From Parasedimentitalea marina (lineage in GTDB: Bacteria > Pseudomonadota > Alphaproteobacteria > Rhodobacterales > Rhodobacteraceae), in assembly GCF_004006175.1 (NCBI RefSeq), contig NZ_CP033219.1:124001-188000 (forward strand): a stretch of 64,000 nucleotides of DNA, written 5' to 3'. This document shows, piece after piece, positions 43,207 through 51,527 of the stretch (within the stretch, counting starts at the first letter, position 1; each line of letters begins with the position of its first letter). Below the pieces are notes generated by a model that saw only the letters and a list, made by a program, of their open reading frames with translations, made no database searches and had not been told where the DNA came from. A program made the position numbers and the translations under genes.

Positions 43207-44568
43207 TTATTTCTTGCCGGGGGTGCCGTCGAACTTCTTTTCGATATCCGTCCAGCAATCAATATAGTCATCCTGCAACGGCGCGTCATTGGCTGCAAAG
43301 GATGTTAGATGTTGCGGAAAGCGGGTCTCGAACATGAAGGACATGGTATTGTCCAGCTTCTCGGGGCCAAGGTTGGAATTCGACGCGCCCTCGAACGCAT
43401 TCTTGTCCGGTCCGTGCGGGATCATCATGTTGTGCAGGCTCATGCCGCCGGGAATGAAGCCCTTTGGTTTGGCATCATACTGGCCGTAAATATTGCCCAT
43501 CAGTTCTGACATGATGTTCTTATGATACCACGGCGGGCGGAATGTGTCCTCGGCGACCATCCAGCGTTCGCGGAACAGCACAAAGTCGATATTGGCGGTG
43601 CCCTCTTGTCCCGAAGGCGCTGTCAGCACGGTGAAAATTGAGGGGTCCGGGTGGTCGAACAGAATTGCGCCAACCGGGCAATAGGTGCGCAGGTCGTATT
43701 TCACCGGGGCGTAATTGCCATGCCAGGCCACCACGTCCAGCGGGGATTGGTTGATTTTGGTCTGATGGAACTGACCGCACCATTTGATGGTCACGGTTGA
43801 TGGAACCTCGCGGTCCTCAAAGGCAGCAACCGGCGCTTTAAAGTCACGCGGATTGGCCATGCAGTTGGCGCCAATCGGTCCCCGACCGGGCAGCTCGAAC
43901 TTCTGGCCGTAGTTCTCGCAGACAAAACCGCGCGCCGGACCTTCCAGCACCTCAACCCGGTACAGTAAGCCCCGCGGAAGGATCGCGATCTCTTGCGGTT
44001 CCAGATCAATGATCCCCAATTCGGTCGAGAATCGCAGCCGCCCCTCTTGGGGGACCACCAGCATCTCGGAATCGGCGGAAAAGAAATAGCTGTCGACCAT
44101 CGATTCGGTGACCAGATAGATATGCGTGGCCATGCCCACTTGCGTGTTCACATCGCCCGCCGTGGTCATGCTGTGCATGCCGGTCAGCCAGGTCAGCCCG
44201 GTGTCGCTATGCGGCAGCGGGTCCCAGCGGTACTGGCCCAGGCTGATCACATCCGGATCCACGTTGGGGGCGGATTTCCACTGCGGCAGGTCAATTTTTG
44301 TGTAGCGGTGGCTGTGCTTTACGCTGGGCCGGATGCGATAACACCAGGTGCGTTCGTTCTGGTGGCTGGGTGCGGTGAATGCGGTGCCGGACAGCTGTTC
44401 GCCGTACAGACCATACTCACACTTCTGCGGCGAATTCATGCCCTGCGGCAGCGCACCGGGCAGCGCCTCGGTCTCATAATCATTGCCAAAGCCGGACATA
44501 TAGCCTTGGTGCGGGCCCGCAAGCGAGGGAGCCTGGGTCATCTCATGAGGATCAACAGATCGGGTCAT
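43207..44568 (-). CDS. hmgA: homogentisate 1,2-dioxygenase
   Basis: 453 residues. Opens the ring of homogentisate to maleylacetoacetate with O2 and Fe(II). The ligand stretch [14 protein letters not shown] carries the first His and Glu, and [12 protein letters not shown] the second His, as in the human enzyme. The N-terminus [28 protein letters not shown] (cited in part) is classic. Start 44568 or 44541. Divergent from the MarR gene, whose operator lies between them. Confidence 0.96.
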   Translation of the reverse strand: MTRSVDPHEMTQAPSLAGPHQGYMSGFGNDYETEALPGALPQGMNSPQKCEYGLYGEQLSGTAFTAPSHQNERTWCYRIRPSVKHSHRYTKIDLPQWKSAPNVDPDVISLGQYRWDPLPHSDTGLTWLTGMHSMTTAGDVNTQVGMATHIYLVTESMVDSYFFSADSEMLVVPQEGRLRFSTELGIIDLEPQEIAILPRGLLYRVEVLEGPARGFVCENYGQKFELPGRGPIGANCMANPRDFKAPVAAFEDREVPSTVTIKWCGQFHQTKINQSPLDVVAWHGNYAPVKYDLRTYCPVGAILFDHPDPSIFTVLTAPSGQEGTANIDFVLFRERWMVAEDTFRPPWYHKNIMSELMGNIYGQYDAKPKGFIPGGMSLHNMMIPHGPDKNAFEGASNSNLGPEKLDNTMSFMFETRFPQHLTSFAANDAPLQDDYIDCWTDIEKKFDGTPGKK

Positions 44569-44602
44569 CGCGCGTTCCTTCCTTTGTTAAGGACTTCGAT
44601 AA

Positions 44603-44620
44603 TAGTTGATTTTGTAACTA
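44603..44620. promoter_or_regulatory. candidate MarR operator between hmgA and its regulator
   Basis: Inverted arms TAGTT (44603-44607) and AACTA (44616-44620) in the 72-base hmgA/MarR intergenic region, overlapping where the promoters must lie. The position and symmetry fit a MarR site; the arms are short. Confidence 0.5.
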
Positions 44621-44640
44621 ACAAGGGATAGGAGGCCCGA

Positions 44641-45081
44641 ATGACAGAAAAAGATGACTTCTCGCTGCAGGATTTCCTGCCCTTCCTTTTGAACCGCGCA
44701 GCCGAAGAGTGCTCGCTTGAATTTCAAGGAGAATATAAGAATCGATATGGTATGCTGCGCACCGAGTGGCGGGTTCTGTTCCATCTTGGGGTACATGGTA
44801 GCCTGACTGCCAAAGAAATCGGCCTGCGTGCGAAGATTCATAAGACCAAGATCAGCCGGGCCGTTGCCAAGCTTGCAGCGCGCCGGTTTGTCAGCCGAAA
44901 CCGGGACGAAAATGATCGCCGAGCAGAGCATTTAGCCCTGACACCGGCCGGTGAAATAGCCTATCGTGACCTTCGCGCAGTTGCGAAAGAATACGACGAA
45001 AAACTGGCCTCCCAATTCAGCGCAGATGAGACCGTGATCTTGCGGCGTCTGCTGAAGAAAATATCCGGGATGGATGTGTAG
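44641..45081 (+). CDS. MarR family regulator, probably of homogentisate genes
   Basis: 146 residues with a winged helix: TEWRVLFHLGVHGSLTAKEIGLRAKIHKTKISRAVAKLAARRFVSRNRDENDRRAEHLALTPAG (cited in part). KTKISRAVAKL is the recognition helix and the wing is RNRDENDRR. It is divergent from hmgA. MarR family members of this place usually repress the catabolic genes until an aromatic acid binds. Confidence 0.88.
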   Translation: MTEKDDFSLQDFLPFLLNRAAEECSLEFQGEYKNRYGMLRTEWRVLFHLGVHGSLTAKEIGLRAKIHKTKISRAVAKLAARRFVSRNRDENDRRAEHLALTPAGEIAYRDLRAVAKEYDEKLASQFSADETVILRRLLKKISGMDV

Positions 45082-45131
45082 AAATTTCGAGTCGGCATGC
45101 CCATATCACGGGCTAACCCAAAGAGGCCTGA

Positions 45132-46352
45132 ATGACGAAGACTGACAAGATTGCGGCACCCTTGATCGCTTGGATAACCGAACAGGGTCTACAGGGTCTC
45201 AGCCGCGAAGACATTCTGCGGGGCTATTGTGAACGTTTGGTTCAGGCCGGGATTCCAATGCTGCGATTCCATTTGGCACAGCGCGCCTATCATCCGAAAT
45301 TTGGTGGGATCGGGTTCAGCTGGACCCGTGCCGAAGGCTTGACCCATCAGCATTTCCAGCGCCAGGAAACCCCAGTGGAGGCCTGGTTGCGGAGCCCGTT
45401 CTATCGGATGCTGGAAATGGATAACGAAGAATTCCGTTCGTCTTTTGGCCCAGTGGATGTGAACGATTTTCCAGTGTTAAAAGACCTGTCCGAAACCGGT
45501 GCGACAGACTATTTTGCCACCCGACAAATGTTTGGTGAGCCGATGAACGTGCCAACCAATCCGAATGAACCTTCCGAGGGGATGATGGTGTCATGGACCT
45601 CGGATCAAGAGGGCGGGTTTTCAGACGAAAACCTGTCATTGTTCCGGACCTTGTTGCCACATTTGGGGCTGGCGTTGAAATCATCATCGCACCGGCAGAT
45701 GGCCAGTGACCTTCTTCAGGTCTACCTGGGGCGGGACGCAGGGCGACGGGTTCTGTCGGGCGAGATCCAGCGCGGATCTTCGCAGCAGATCAATGCGGTT
45801 ATTTGCTATTTTGATCTGAAGGGCTTCACCCGTCTGGCCGAGCAGATGCCGGGTCCGGATCTGATCGACATGCTAAACGATTACTTCGGAATCGCGGTGG
45901 CGACGATCCAATGCCATGGCGGTAATATCCTGAAATTCATGGGTGATGGCATTCTGACCATGTTTGATCTTGGCAGTATCGAAGAGGACGCAAAGGCGGC
46001 GCTGGATGCAGCCAGTGAACTGCGCGCGAAAATCGGAGAGCGCAACATCGAACGGGTCACTGCGGGCCTGCCAATTGCAGATTTTACTCTGGCCGTGCAT
46101 GCGGGGGAAATCCTGTATGGCAACATCGGCGCCGAGAACCGGCTCGACTTTACCGCAATTGGGCCGGCTGTGAACCTGACCTCGCGGATCTCGGGACTGC
46201 ACCGCGAGGTGGGACGCAGCATTATCGTGTCCGAGGTGGTGCAGCGGGCGGCCCATCCATCGCCCCATGATCTGGTGTCACTGGGGCGATATATGCTGCG
46301 CGGCGTTTCCGAGCCAATCGAGCTGTATACGATCTTCGGCGGGGCCGAGTAA
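45132..46352 (+). CDS. class III adenylate/guanylate cyclase with N-terminal sensor-like domain
   Basis: 406 residues. About 1-190 form a putative sensor domain with no named family, and about 205-395 a class III catalytic domain: metal Asp in CYFDLKGFTRL and FMGDGILTMF, purine Lys in ILKFMGD, and DFTAIGPAVNLTSRISGLHREVG with the second purine residue and transition-state Asn and Arg. Soluble, no membrane helix. It makes cAMP or cGMP as a dimer. 50 bases after the MarR gene, possibly cotranscribed. Confidence 0.87.
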   Translation: MTKTDKIAAPLIAWITEQGLQGLSREDILRGYCERLVQAGIPMLRFHLAQRAYHPKFGGIGFSWTRAEGLTHQHFQRQETPVEAWLRSPFYRMLEMDNEEFRSSFGPVDVNDFPVLKDLSETGATDYFATRQMFGEPMNVPTNPNEPSEGMMVSWTSDQEGGFSDENLSLFRTLLPHLGLALKSSSHRQMASDLLQVYLGRDAGRRVLSGEIQRGSSQQINAVICYFDLKGFTRLAEQMPGPDLIDMLNDYFGIAVATIQCHGGNILKFMGDGILTMFDLGSIEEDAKAALDAASELRAKIGERNIERVTAGLPIADFTLAVHAGEILYGNIGAENRLDFTAIGPAVNLTSRISGLHREVGRSIIVSEVVQRAAHPSPHDLVSLGRYMLRGVSEPIELYTIFGGAE

Positions 46353-46383
46353 CTCGCACCCGTTGGGGTGCGGTGATCTAGTT

Positions 46384-47193
46384 TTAGATTTCGACCTCGA
46401 CGCCGGGCAGATTGACGGCCTTCATCATGTCGCGCAGCTCCTGGCGGGCGGCGATGTTGGAAATGTTCAGCTGCTTGACGCCGATGTCCTTCAGGTCCAG
46501 CAGGGTCAGCCCACGGGGGAACAGCTCGCGGAAAATCACCCGCTCTGAGAAACCGGGGGCAACCCGGAACCCGATGCGTTTGGACAACATGGTGATGGCG
46601 CGTTCCATCTTTTCCTTGTTCAGCATCCGCTGGGTGCCAACCCGGTTGCGGATCACCACCCAGTCAATCGGCTTTAGCCCAGCCTGGGCACGCAGCTGAC
46701 GGGCATTCCAGACCATCTCGGAATAGACAGACGGGCCCAGGATTTTCTCGCCCTTCTGATCGATATGCGCCAACAGGTCGAAGTCAACAAAACTGTCGTT
46801 CAGCGGCGTCACCAGGGTATCGGCCAGCGAATGGGCCACCTGGCTGAGACGGGTGTGCGAGCCGGGACAGTCGATCAGGATGAAATCATTGTCCGGTTCC
46901 AGCGCCGCAACCGCAGCGGACAGCCGGTGATCATAGATGTTCTCTCCGGGCTGCAGTGAGGCCGGGTCGATCTCGGGCAGGTCATGGCACTGAACAGTTG
47001 GCAGGTCCAACTCTGACAAAGTCATGAATTCGCGACGGTTTTCCAGATATCGCGCCATCGAGCGCTGCCGCAGATCCAGATCCAACGCGGCGACCTTATG
47101 GCCAAGCCGGGCCAGCGCAGTTGCCAGATGCATCGATACGGTGGACTTGCCTGCGCCACCTTTTTCGTTCCCGACGACAATAATATGCGCCAT
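46384..47193 (-). CDS. mipZ: MipZ division-plane positioning ATPase
   Basis: 269 residues of the ParA/MinD superfamily. Walker A is NEKGGAGKSTVSMHLA near the N-terminus, the signature Lys is in DLDLRQRSMARYLENR and the Walker B region is DFILIDCPGSHTRLSQ. MipZ forms a gradient from the poles and blocks FtsZ assembly there, placing the ring at midcell in alphaproteobacteria without MinC. A longer in-frame start (47433) is rejected since it would run through the rpmE gene. Separated from rpmE by a bidirectional terminator. Confidence 0.95.
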   Translation of the reverse strand: MAHIIVVGNEKGGAGKSTVSMHLATALARLGHKVAALDLDLRQRSMARYLENRREFMTLSELDLPTVQCHDLPEIDPASLQPGENIYDHRLSAAVAALEPDNDFILIDCPGSHTRLSQVAHSLADTLVTPLNDSFVDFDLLAHIDQKGEKILGPSVYSEMVWNARQLRAQAGLKPIDWVVIRNRVGTQRMLNKEKMERAITMLSKRIGFRVAPGFSERVIFRELFPRGLTLLDLKDIGVKQLNISNIAARQELRDMMKAVNLPGVEVEI

Positions 47194-47327
47194 CTGATGT
47201 CCCTTCTTTGCCGCGCCATGCTGCGCGATTGTTGACGCGACTATAGAAGCGGTTGGATTCGATGAAAAGCGCACAAACTCCTTTATTAGGGCCTGTTTTA
47301 ACGCATTTTGACGGATGTGTTGCCAAT

Positions 47328-47360
47328 AAAAAACGCCGCCCCCAAAGGAACGGCGTTTTT
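47328..47360. terminator. bidirectional rho-independent terminator
   Basis: AAAAAACGCCG (47328-47338) pairs with CGGCGTTTTT (47351-47360). On the reverse strand the stem ends in TTTTTT, so it ends the rplS-rpmE transcript; the forward side also has a T tract. Confidence 0.85.
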
Positions 47361-47383
47361 CGAAACTGAAAAGGAAGGGGTGC

Positions 47384-47605
47384 TTAGAAGCCCAGACCTT
47401 CGTATTTCTTTTTGAATTTGGATACACGGCCACCAGCGTCCATCAGACGGGTGTTGCCGCCGGTCCAGGCAGGGTGAACCGAAGGATCGATGTCCAGCGC
47501 CATTTGGTCGCCTTCTTTGCCCCAGGTCGAGCGCATTTCTAGAACGGTGCCATCGGTCATTTTGACGTTGATGGTGTGGTACTCGGGATGGATGTCTTTT
47601 TTCAT
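47384..47605 (-). CDS. rpmE: 50S ribosomal protein L31, cysteine-free form
   Basis: 73 residues, [20 protein letters not shown] and [18 protein letters not shown] are L31. The zinc-binding cysteines of the C+ type are missing (no Cys in the protein), so it is the zinc-independent form. Cotranscribed with rplS, 11 bases upstream. Confidence 0.95.
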   Translation of the reverse strand: MKKDIHPEYHTINVKMTDGTVLEMRSTWGKEGDQMALDIDPSVHPAWTGGNTRLMDAGGRVSKFKKKYEGLGF

Positions 47606-47616
47606 GATACCACTCC

Positions 47617-47991
47617 TTACGCTTTTTTGGCTTTGTAGTTCGCATCTTCAGCGATACGAGCCGACTTACCGCGACGGGTGCGCAGGTAGTACAGCTTGGC
47701 GCGACGAACGCGGCCACGACGGACAACTGTGATTGCGTCGATGTTGGTCGAGTGCAGGGGGAATACGCGCTCAACGCCTTCACCGAAGGAGATCTTGCGA
47801 ACAGTGAACGAACCGGCAATGCCGTGACCGTTCTTGCGCGAGATGCAAACGCCTTCGTAGTTCTGAACACGGGTGCGCGACCCTTCGGTCACTCGAAAGC
47901 CAACGCGGATAGTATCACCGGCTTTGAAATCGGGGATGTCATTCCCCAGGGCGGCAACTTGTTCCGCCTCCAGCTGTGCGATCAGGTTCAT
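47617..47991 (-). CDS. rplS: 50S ribosomal protein L19
   Basis: 124 residues. [44 protein letters not shown] and [20 protein letters not shown] are L19 blocks. It lies at the 30S/50S interface. Preceded by AGGAG and a stem-loop in its leader. The usual neighbours trmD and rimM are upstream but separated by a forward-strand SnoaL gene. Confidence 0.97.
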   Translation of the reverse strand: MNLIAQLEAEQVAALGNDIPDFKAGDTIRVGFRVTEGSRTRVQNYEGVCISRKNGHGIAGSFTVRKISFGEGVERVFPLHSTNIDAITVVRRGRVRRAKLYYLRTRRGKSARIAEDANYKAKKA

Positions 47992-48366
47992 CGCAAACTC
48001 CTAATTTTTAGCTCGTGGGTTATCCCACGAAGATTTATGCAGTCCGAGAGCTCTTGGCCTTCACCGGGTCCCGCCGTAGCAGCCCGCCAGAGATCGATCT
48101 GTCCATTCCTGTGTGCCGGTTTGGGCCCGCCGCCAGGGGCCGAAGAAGGCCGGGGCAGAAGTGGTGGATCCAAAACCAAACAGCCCGGAGCCACTAAAGT
48201 GATTCCAGACCTGCGGAGCTTTAGGCTGAAGTGCGGCGAGGGGCAAGGGGTTTGTGGCGTGATTGGGCTGCTGACGAGCAGTTCTCAACTGTATTGCAAA
48301 AGACTGGCGCAAATACCGCCAGAGTGTAGGGTCGTTTCGAGAGGGTGCTAAATCTAGGAGAATGTT
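47992..48366. other. rplS upstream region, no gene seen
   Basis: 375 bases between rplS and the divergent SnoaL gene. It must hold the rplS-rpmE promoter and leader on one strand and the SnoaL promoter on the other. A stem-loop CGTGGG, TTAT, CCCACG (48014-48029) lies just ahead of the rplS ribosome site. No ORF on either strand looks coding. Confidence 0.6.
48014..48029 (-). promoter_or_regulatory. stem-loop in rplS leader
   Basis: 6-bp perfect stem with a four-base loop, about 12 bases upstream of the AGGAG of rplS. Position fits a ribosomal-protein leader that could regulate L19 synthesis, but sequence alone cannot tell. Confidence 0.35.
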
Positions 48367-48795
48367 TTGACAGACCACGATGCAATAATGGAGACCCTTG
48401 AAGAATACGCTGAGGCCTATTGCGACAAAGACCTGGACCGGTTGATGGCACTCTTTGTCGACGGCGAAGGACTCTCGCTGATTGGCACCGGAGCCGATGA
48501 GCTGTGCTCAGGCCGGGCACAGGTGGCTTCGATCTTTGAACGCAATTTCCGCGACGCCACGGCCAAGCGGTTTGTATGGAAGTGGCAGGACATTGCGGTG
48601 CACGGCACATCTGCCACCGTAGCTGTTACCTTGGATATTCATCTGGAACTCGACGGCGACGACGTGACGGTTCCGGTCAGATGGACCGTCTCTTTGGTCA
48701 AGATTGATGACAACTGGAAATGGGTCCACCGCCACGCCTCAGCAGCAGCTGGCTCCCAGAATAAGGGCAGTGCTTATCCAACCGGGGAAAGCTAA
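48367..48795 (+). CDS. SnoaL/NTF2-fold small protein, TTG start
   Basis: 142 residues. The frame MTDHDAIMETLEEYAEAYCD, RLMALFVDGEGLSLIGTG, DATAKRFVWKWQDIAV and WTVSLVKIDDNWKWVHRHAS is the SnoaL_3 or SgcJ type, a cone-shaped dimer fold that binds small molecules. Start is TTG at 48367 with AGGAG six bases upstream; the nearby ATG at 48362 stops after two codons. It runs opposite to its neighbours and its end overlaps the end of trmD by four bases. Confidence 0.75.
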   Translation: MTDHDAIMETLEEYAEAYCDKDLDRLMALFVDGEGLSLIGTGADELCSGRAQVASIFERNFRDATAKRFVWKWQDIAVHGTSATVAVTLDIHLELDGDDVTVPVRWTVSLVKIDDNWKWVHRHASAAAGSQNKGSAYPTGES

Positions 48796-49601
48796 GAGCG
48801 CTTGGTCTCTTTCGACTTTGCATAGGCCTCCCACAGATCGGGCCGCCTGTCCTGCGTTATTTCTTCGCTCTTCTCGTGGCGCCATTCTGCAACTTTGCCA
48901 TGATGGCCAGACATCAACACATCCGGAATTCTACGTCCCTGCCACTCAGCAGGGCGGGTGTATTGCGGATGCTCTAATAGGCCCGAGGAAAAGCTCTCGT
49001 CTTCGGTTGAAGCAAAGTTGCCAAGCACATTGGGGATCAGCCGCACGGTGGCATCAATCAAGGCCTGGGCGGCGATCTCACCGCCGGTCATGACAAAATC
49101 ACCAAGCGAGACTTCCTGGATGCCATAATGTTGCAACACCCGCTCATCGACACCCTCAAAGCGACCGCACAACAGGGTCACACCATCCGCGCGGGCCAGG
49201 TTTTGCATCATCTGTTGATCCATCGGCTTGCCGCGTGGGCTGAGATAGATCAGAGGGTGATTGCCGGTCACACCCTGCATGGCATGATCGATTGCGTCGC
49301 CCAGAACATCGGCCCGCAGAACCATGCCAGCCCCGCCACCGGCCGGCGTATCATCCACATTGCGATGCTTGCCGACTCCAAACTGCCGCAGGTCGATAGT
49401 CTCGAGCTGCCACAGACCCTCTTGCAAGGCTTTTCCAGTTAAGCTTTCTCCCAAGACTCCAGGGAAGGCCGTCGGGAACAGCGTCAGGATCTTGGCCTTC
49501 CAGACACCAACCAGATCCGGAGTGTCAGTCATCAGCGCGCGGGGTTTCAGCGTCGGGCGAATGGCTTTGCGGCCATGTGATTTATGTGGGCTCTCGGTCA
49601 T
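48792..49601 (-). CDS. trmD: tRNA (guanine-37-N1)-methyltransferase
   Basis: 269 residues. Methylates G37 next to the anticodon to prevent frameshifts. The trefoil-knot AdoMet site is seen in LLCGRFEGVDERVLQHYGI, EVSLGDFVMTGGEIAAQ and RPAEWQGRRIPDVLMSGHHG. The N-terminus has an extra 24 residues before the conserved core at DTPDLVGVWKAKILTLFPTAFPGVLGESL (cited in part). It shares the rimM-trmD-rplS group, but two inverted repeats and the SnoaL gene have come between. Confidence 0.95.
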   Translation of the reverse strand: MTESPHKSHGRKAIRPTLKPRALMTDTPDLVGVWKAKILTLFPTAFPGVLGESLTGKALQEGLWQLETIDLRQFGVGKHRNVDDTPAGGGAGMVLRADVLGDAIDHAMQGVTGNHPLIYLSPRGKPMDQQMMQNLARADGVTLLCGRFEGVDERVLQHYGIQEVSLGDFVMTGGEIAAQALIDATVRLIPNVLGNFASTEDESFSSGLLEHPQYTRPAEWQGRRIPDVLMSGHHGKVAEWRHEKSEEITQDRRPDLWEAYAKSKETKRS

Positions 49602-49648
49602 GGCGCATTCATAGGTGAGGGGCGGCGGGATGGAAAGGCGGTGAAGAT

Positions 49649-49694
49649 GCGAGGCTCTGCCTCGCGCTCCGGGATATTTGGGGCCAGATGAAGA
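49649..49694 (+). repeat. intergenic hairpin element, forward orientation
   Basis: Hairpin GCGAGGC-TCT-GCCTCGC (49649-49665) followed by GCTCCGGGATATTTGGGGCC and AGATGAAGA. Same family as the element after glcD. It faces the reverse-oriented copy at 49705-49770, both in the rimM-trmD gap. Confidence 0.65.
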
Positions 49695-49704
49695 GGCGGG
49701 TCTG

Positions 49705-49770
49705 TTTTCATCTGGCTTGAAATATCCTGGGGGTGAGCGCCTTTGGTGCGAGGGGGCAAAGCCCCCTTTT
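49705..49770 (-). repeat. intergenic hairpin element, reverse orientation
   Basis: Read on the reverse strand it is hairpin GGGGGC-TTT-GCCCCC (49752-49766), a variable stem, then CCCCCAGGATATTTCAAG and CCAGATGAAAA. This mirrors the element between glcD and glcE, and lies just downstream of rimM. Confidence 0.65.
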
Positions 49771-49781
49771 TAGAACCTTAA

Positions 49782-50285
49782 TCAGAACAACCCATCTGGT
49801 GGATCGGCGATAATGCGGCGCTGGTCCATGTCGACGGTTGGCACAGCGGCCTGGGTAAAGGGAAGCAAAACAGTGTCCTTCAGTCCCGGGGCTTGGATCT
49901 CTAGCAGGTCACCGGCGCCGTGATTCATGACGGATTTTACTTGCCCCAGCAGTGTGCCGCCGGTGTCAAATACCTGCAGACCAGTCAGGTCGGAGTAATA
50001 GTATTCGTCATCAGGCAGGTGAGGCAGGGCGTCACGCGGCGCGAACAGTCGCAGGCCTTTTATCGCGTCGGCTTGCTCTTTGGTGTCGATGCCGCCTAAA
50101 ATTGCAACAAAACCGTTGTTGGTCACCCGTGTCAGCGAGATCGTATACCTTTGGCTGCCATCTTCGGATTGCAGCGGCGAGTAGGTCTCTATGTCTTCAG
50201 GGATGGCGCAAAAACTTTTTAGGCGGACCTCACCGCGGACCCCAAAAGAGCCGGCGACTGCACCGATACAGATTAGATCACTCAT
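49782..50285 (-). CDS. rimM: 16S rRNA processing protein RimM
   Basis: 167 residues. Assembly factor for the 30S head. [20 protein letters not shown] at the start, [20 protein letters not shown] and [20 protein letters not shown] mark the two beta-barrel domains. Its start overlaps the end of a 51-residue small gene upstream. Part of the rpsP-rimM-trmD group. Confidence 0.94.
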   Translation of the reverse strand: MSDLICIGAVAGSFGVRGEVRLKSFCAIPEDIETYSPLQSEDGSQRYTISLTRVTNNGFVAILGGIDTKEQADAIKGLRLFAPRDALPHLPDDEYYYSDLTGLQVFDTGGTLLGQVKSVMNHGAGDLLEIQAPGLKDTVLLPFTQAAVPTVDMDQRRIIADPPDGLF

Positions 50286-50433
50286 TGTTTTCTCCTGTGC
50301 ATAGGCCAGCCTTTACTGAACCGCCGACAATATGACACCGCTCTGTGTGTTTTACACGGTCAAAGCCTATTCCGGCTGCAAAAGCCAGCACCAACATTAT
50401 CACTGTTCGAATGGGGCGAAAAAGCAGGTTCAT
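50278..50433 (-). CDS. small membrane-anchored protein between bluB and rimM
   Basis: 51 residues, below the length limit usually called. Start ATG at 50433 overlaps the bluB stop as ATGA, and the TGA at 50278-50280 lies eight bases inside the rimM frame, so it is coupled on both sides. Sequence: basic start [10 protein letters not shown], membrane helix [13 protein letters not shown], then a short tail with [17 protein letters not shown], two Cys spaced by a glycine pair. I recall similar very small roseobacter proteins with a C-(x)n-G-G-(x)n-C tail. Function unknown. Confidence 0.6.
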   Translation of the reverse strand: MNLLFRPIRTVIMLVLAFAAGIGFDRVKHTERCHIVGGSVKAGLCTGENNE

Positions 50434-51071
50434 CGGGTTTCAATGAACAGCGTCTCTTGGCGGGTTTCCCAGCCTTTTTGTTGCAGTTCCGGAGTGTCCT
50501 GAATCTGTTCCGGGTGGCCCAAACAGAAATAGCCAATCAACTGCCAGTCCTGCGGCACGTTCAGGTCGCGGTTCAGCTGCTGCGGATCCAGAATCGAAAC
50601 CCAGCCCAGTCCTAATCCCTCGGCGCGCAATGCAAGCCAGAACAGGGTGATGGCGGTGACCACCGAATAGCGGCGCATTTCGGGCATGGTAGCGGCACCC
50701 AGCCCGTGCCCTTGGGTTGTGGCGTTGTCACAGTAGATGGCGAGTTGCACCGGAGCCTTGGCCATTCCGCTGAGTTTCAACTGGGAGTATTTCTGAGCGC
50801 GCTCACCGGAGTAGCCAGCCAATCCTTGTTCATTGGCGGCTTTAAAATTCGCCAAAGCGGCAGCGCGGGCAGCGTCGCTCTCAACGCGCAAGATGCGCCA
50901 GGGTTCGCTGAGCCCCACCGAAGGGGCCAGGCGGATGGTGTCGAGACATCGCGTTAGCACGGCCTCGTCAACCGGTGTGTCGCGGAACCGGCGCACGTCG
51001 CGCCGGAGCCGCATCAGCAGATCAAGCTGGCTGCGGAAATCATCGGAAAACTCAGATTTCCGCGCCGTCAT
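50430..51071 (-). CDS. bluB: 5,6-dimethylbenzimidazole synthase
   Basis: 213 residues. Oxygen-dependent flavin-destroying enzyme that turns FMNH2 into the lower ligand of vitamin B12. Nitroreductase-like fold with RRDVRRFRDTPVDEAVLTR near the N-terminus, RLAPSVGLSEPWRILRVE, GAATMPEMRRYSVVTAI and GLGLGWVSILDPQQLNRDL. Start at 51071, four bases after the rpsP stop; longer starts would overlap rpsP. It interrupts the usual rpsP-rimM order. Confidence 0.9.
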   Translation of the reverse strand: MTARKSEFSDDFRSQLDLLMRLRRDVRRFRDTPVDEAVLTRCLDTIRLAPSVGLSEPWRILRVESDAARAAALANFKAANEQGLAGYSGERAQKYSQLKLSGMAKAPVQLAIYCDNATTQGHGLGAATMPEMRRYSVVTAITLFWLALRAEGLGLGWVSILDPQQLNRDLNVPQDWQLIGYFCLGHPEQIQDTPELQQKGWETRQETLFIETR

Positions 51072-51075
51072 AATC

Positions 51076-51432
51076 TTATTCTGCGTTGGCAGCGTCAGCA
51101 GCCTTGGCAGCTTTTTCTTCAGCGCGTGCAACAGCTTTTTTGCCCGGAGTACCCTTTTTCGGGTTGCTGCGGTCGGCCTTTTCGCGAACGCCAGCTGCTT
51201 CCAGCATACGTGCAACACGGTCGGTAGGCTGAGCGCCCTGGCTGACCCAGTACTGGATGCGCTCGACGTCCATTTTTACGCGCTCTTCGCTGTCTTTCGG
51301 CAGCAGCGGGTTGTATGTGCCCAGCTTTTCGATGAAGCGACCATCGCGTGGCATACGGCTGTCAGCTGCAACGATGCGATAGAAGGGGCGCTTTTTGGAA
51401 CCGCCGCGGGCGAGACGAATTTTCATAGCCAT
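51076..51432 (-). CDS. rpsP: 30S ribosomal protein S16
   Basis: 118 residues. [38 protein letters not shown] (cited in part) is S16, followed by [18 protein letters not shown]. The last 30 residues form an alanine- and lysine-rich tail ([20 protein letters not shown]) usual in alphaproteobacteria. Preceded by AAGGAA. Confidence 0.96.
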   Translation of the reverse strand: MAMKIRLARGGSKKRPFYRIVAADSRMPRDGRFIEKLGTYNPLLPKDSEERVKMDVERIQYWVSQGAQPTDRVARMLEAAGVREKADRSNPKKGTPGKKAVARAEEKAAKAADAANAE

Positions 51433-51462
51433 GATAGTATTTCCTTATTTGTGTTTAGTGTG

Positions 51463-51479
51463 CGGTGGTCAGTCCACCG
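51463..51479 (-). terminator. hairpin between chorismate mutase and rpsP
   Basis: CGGTGG and CCACCG (51463-51468, 51474-51479) around a five-base loop, about 50 bases past the chorismate mutase stop. Weak, no T run. Confidence 0.35.
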
Positions 51480-51527
51480 GCAGTCGGGCTTGTCGTGTGA
51501 TGCGTGCAAGCACACACCATACGTTGG

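Noticed and set aside
46384..47433. Longer MipZ start at 47433
   Set aside because: The extra 80 residues would run through rpmE and a terminator.
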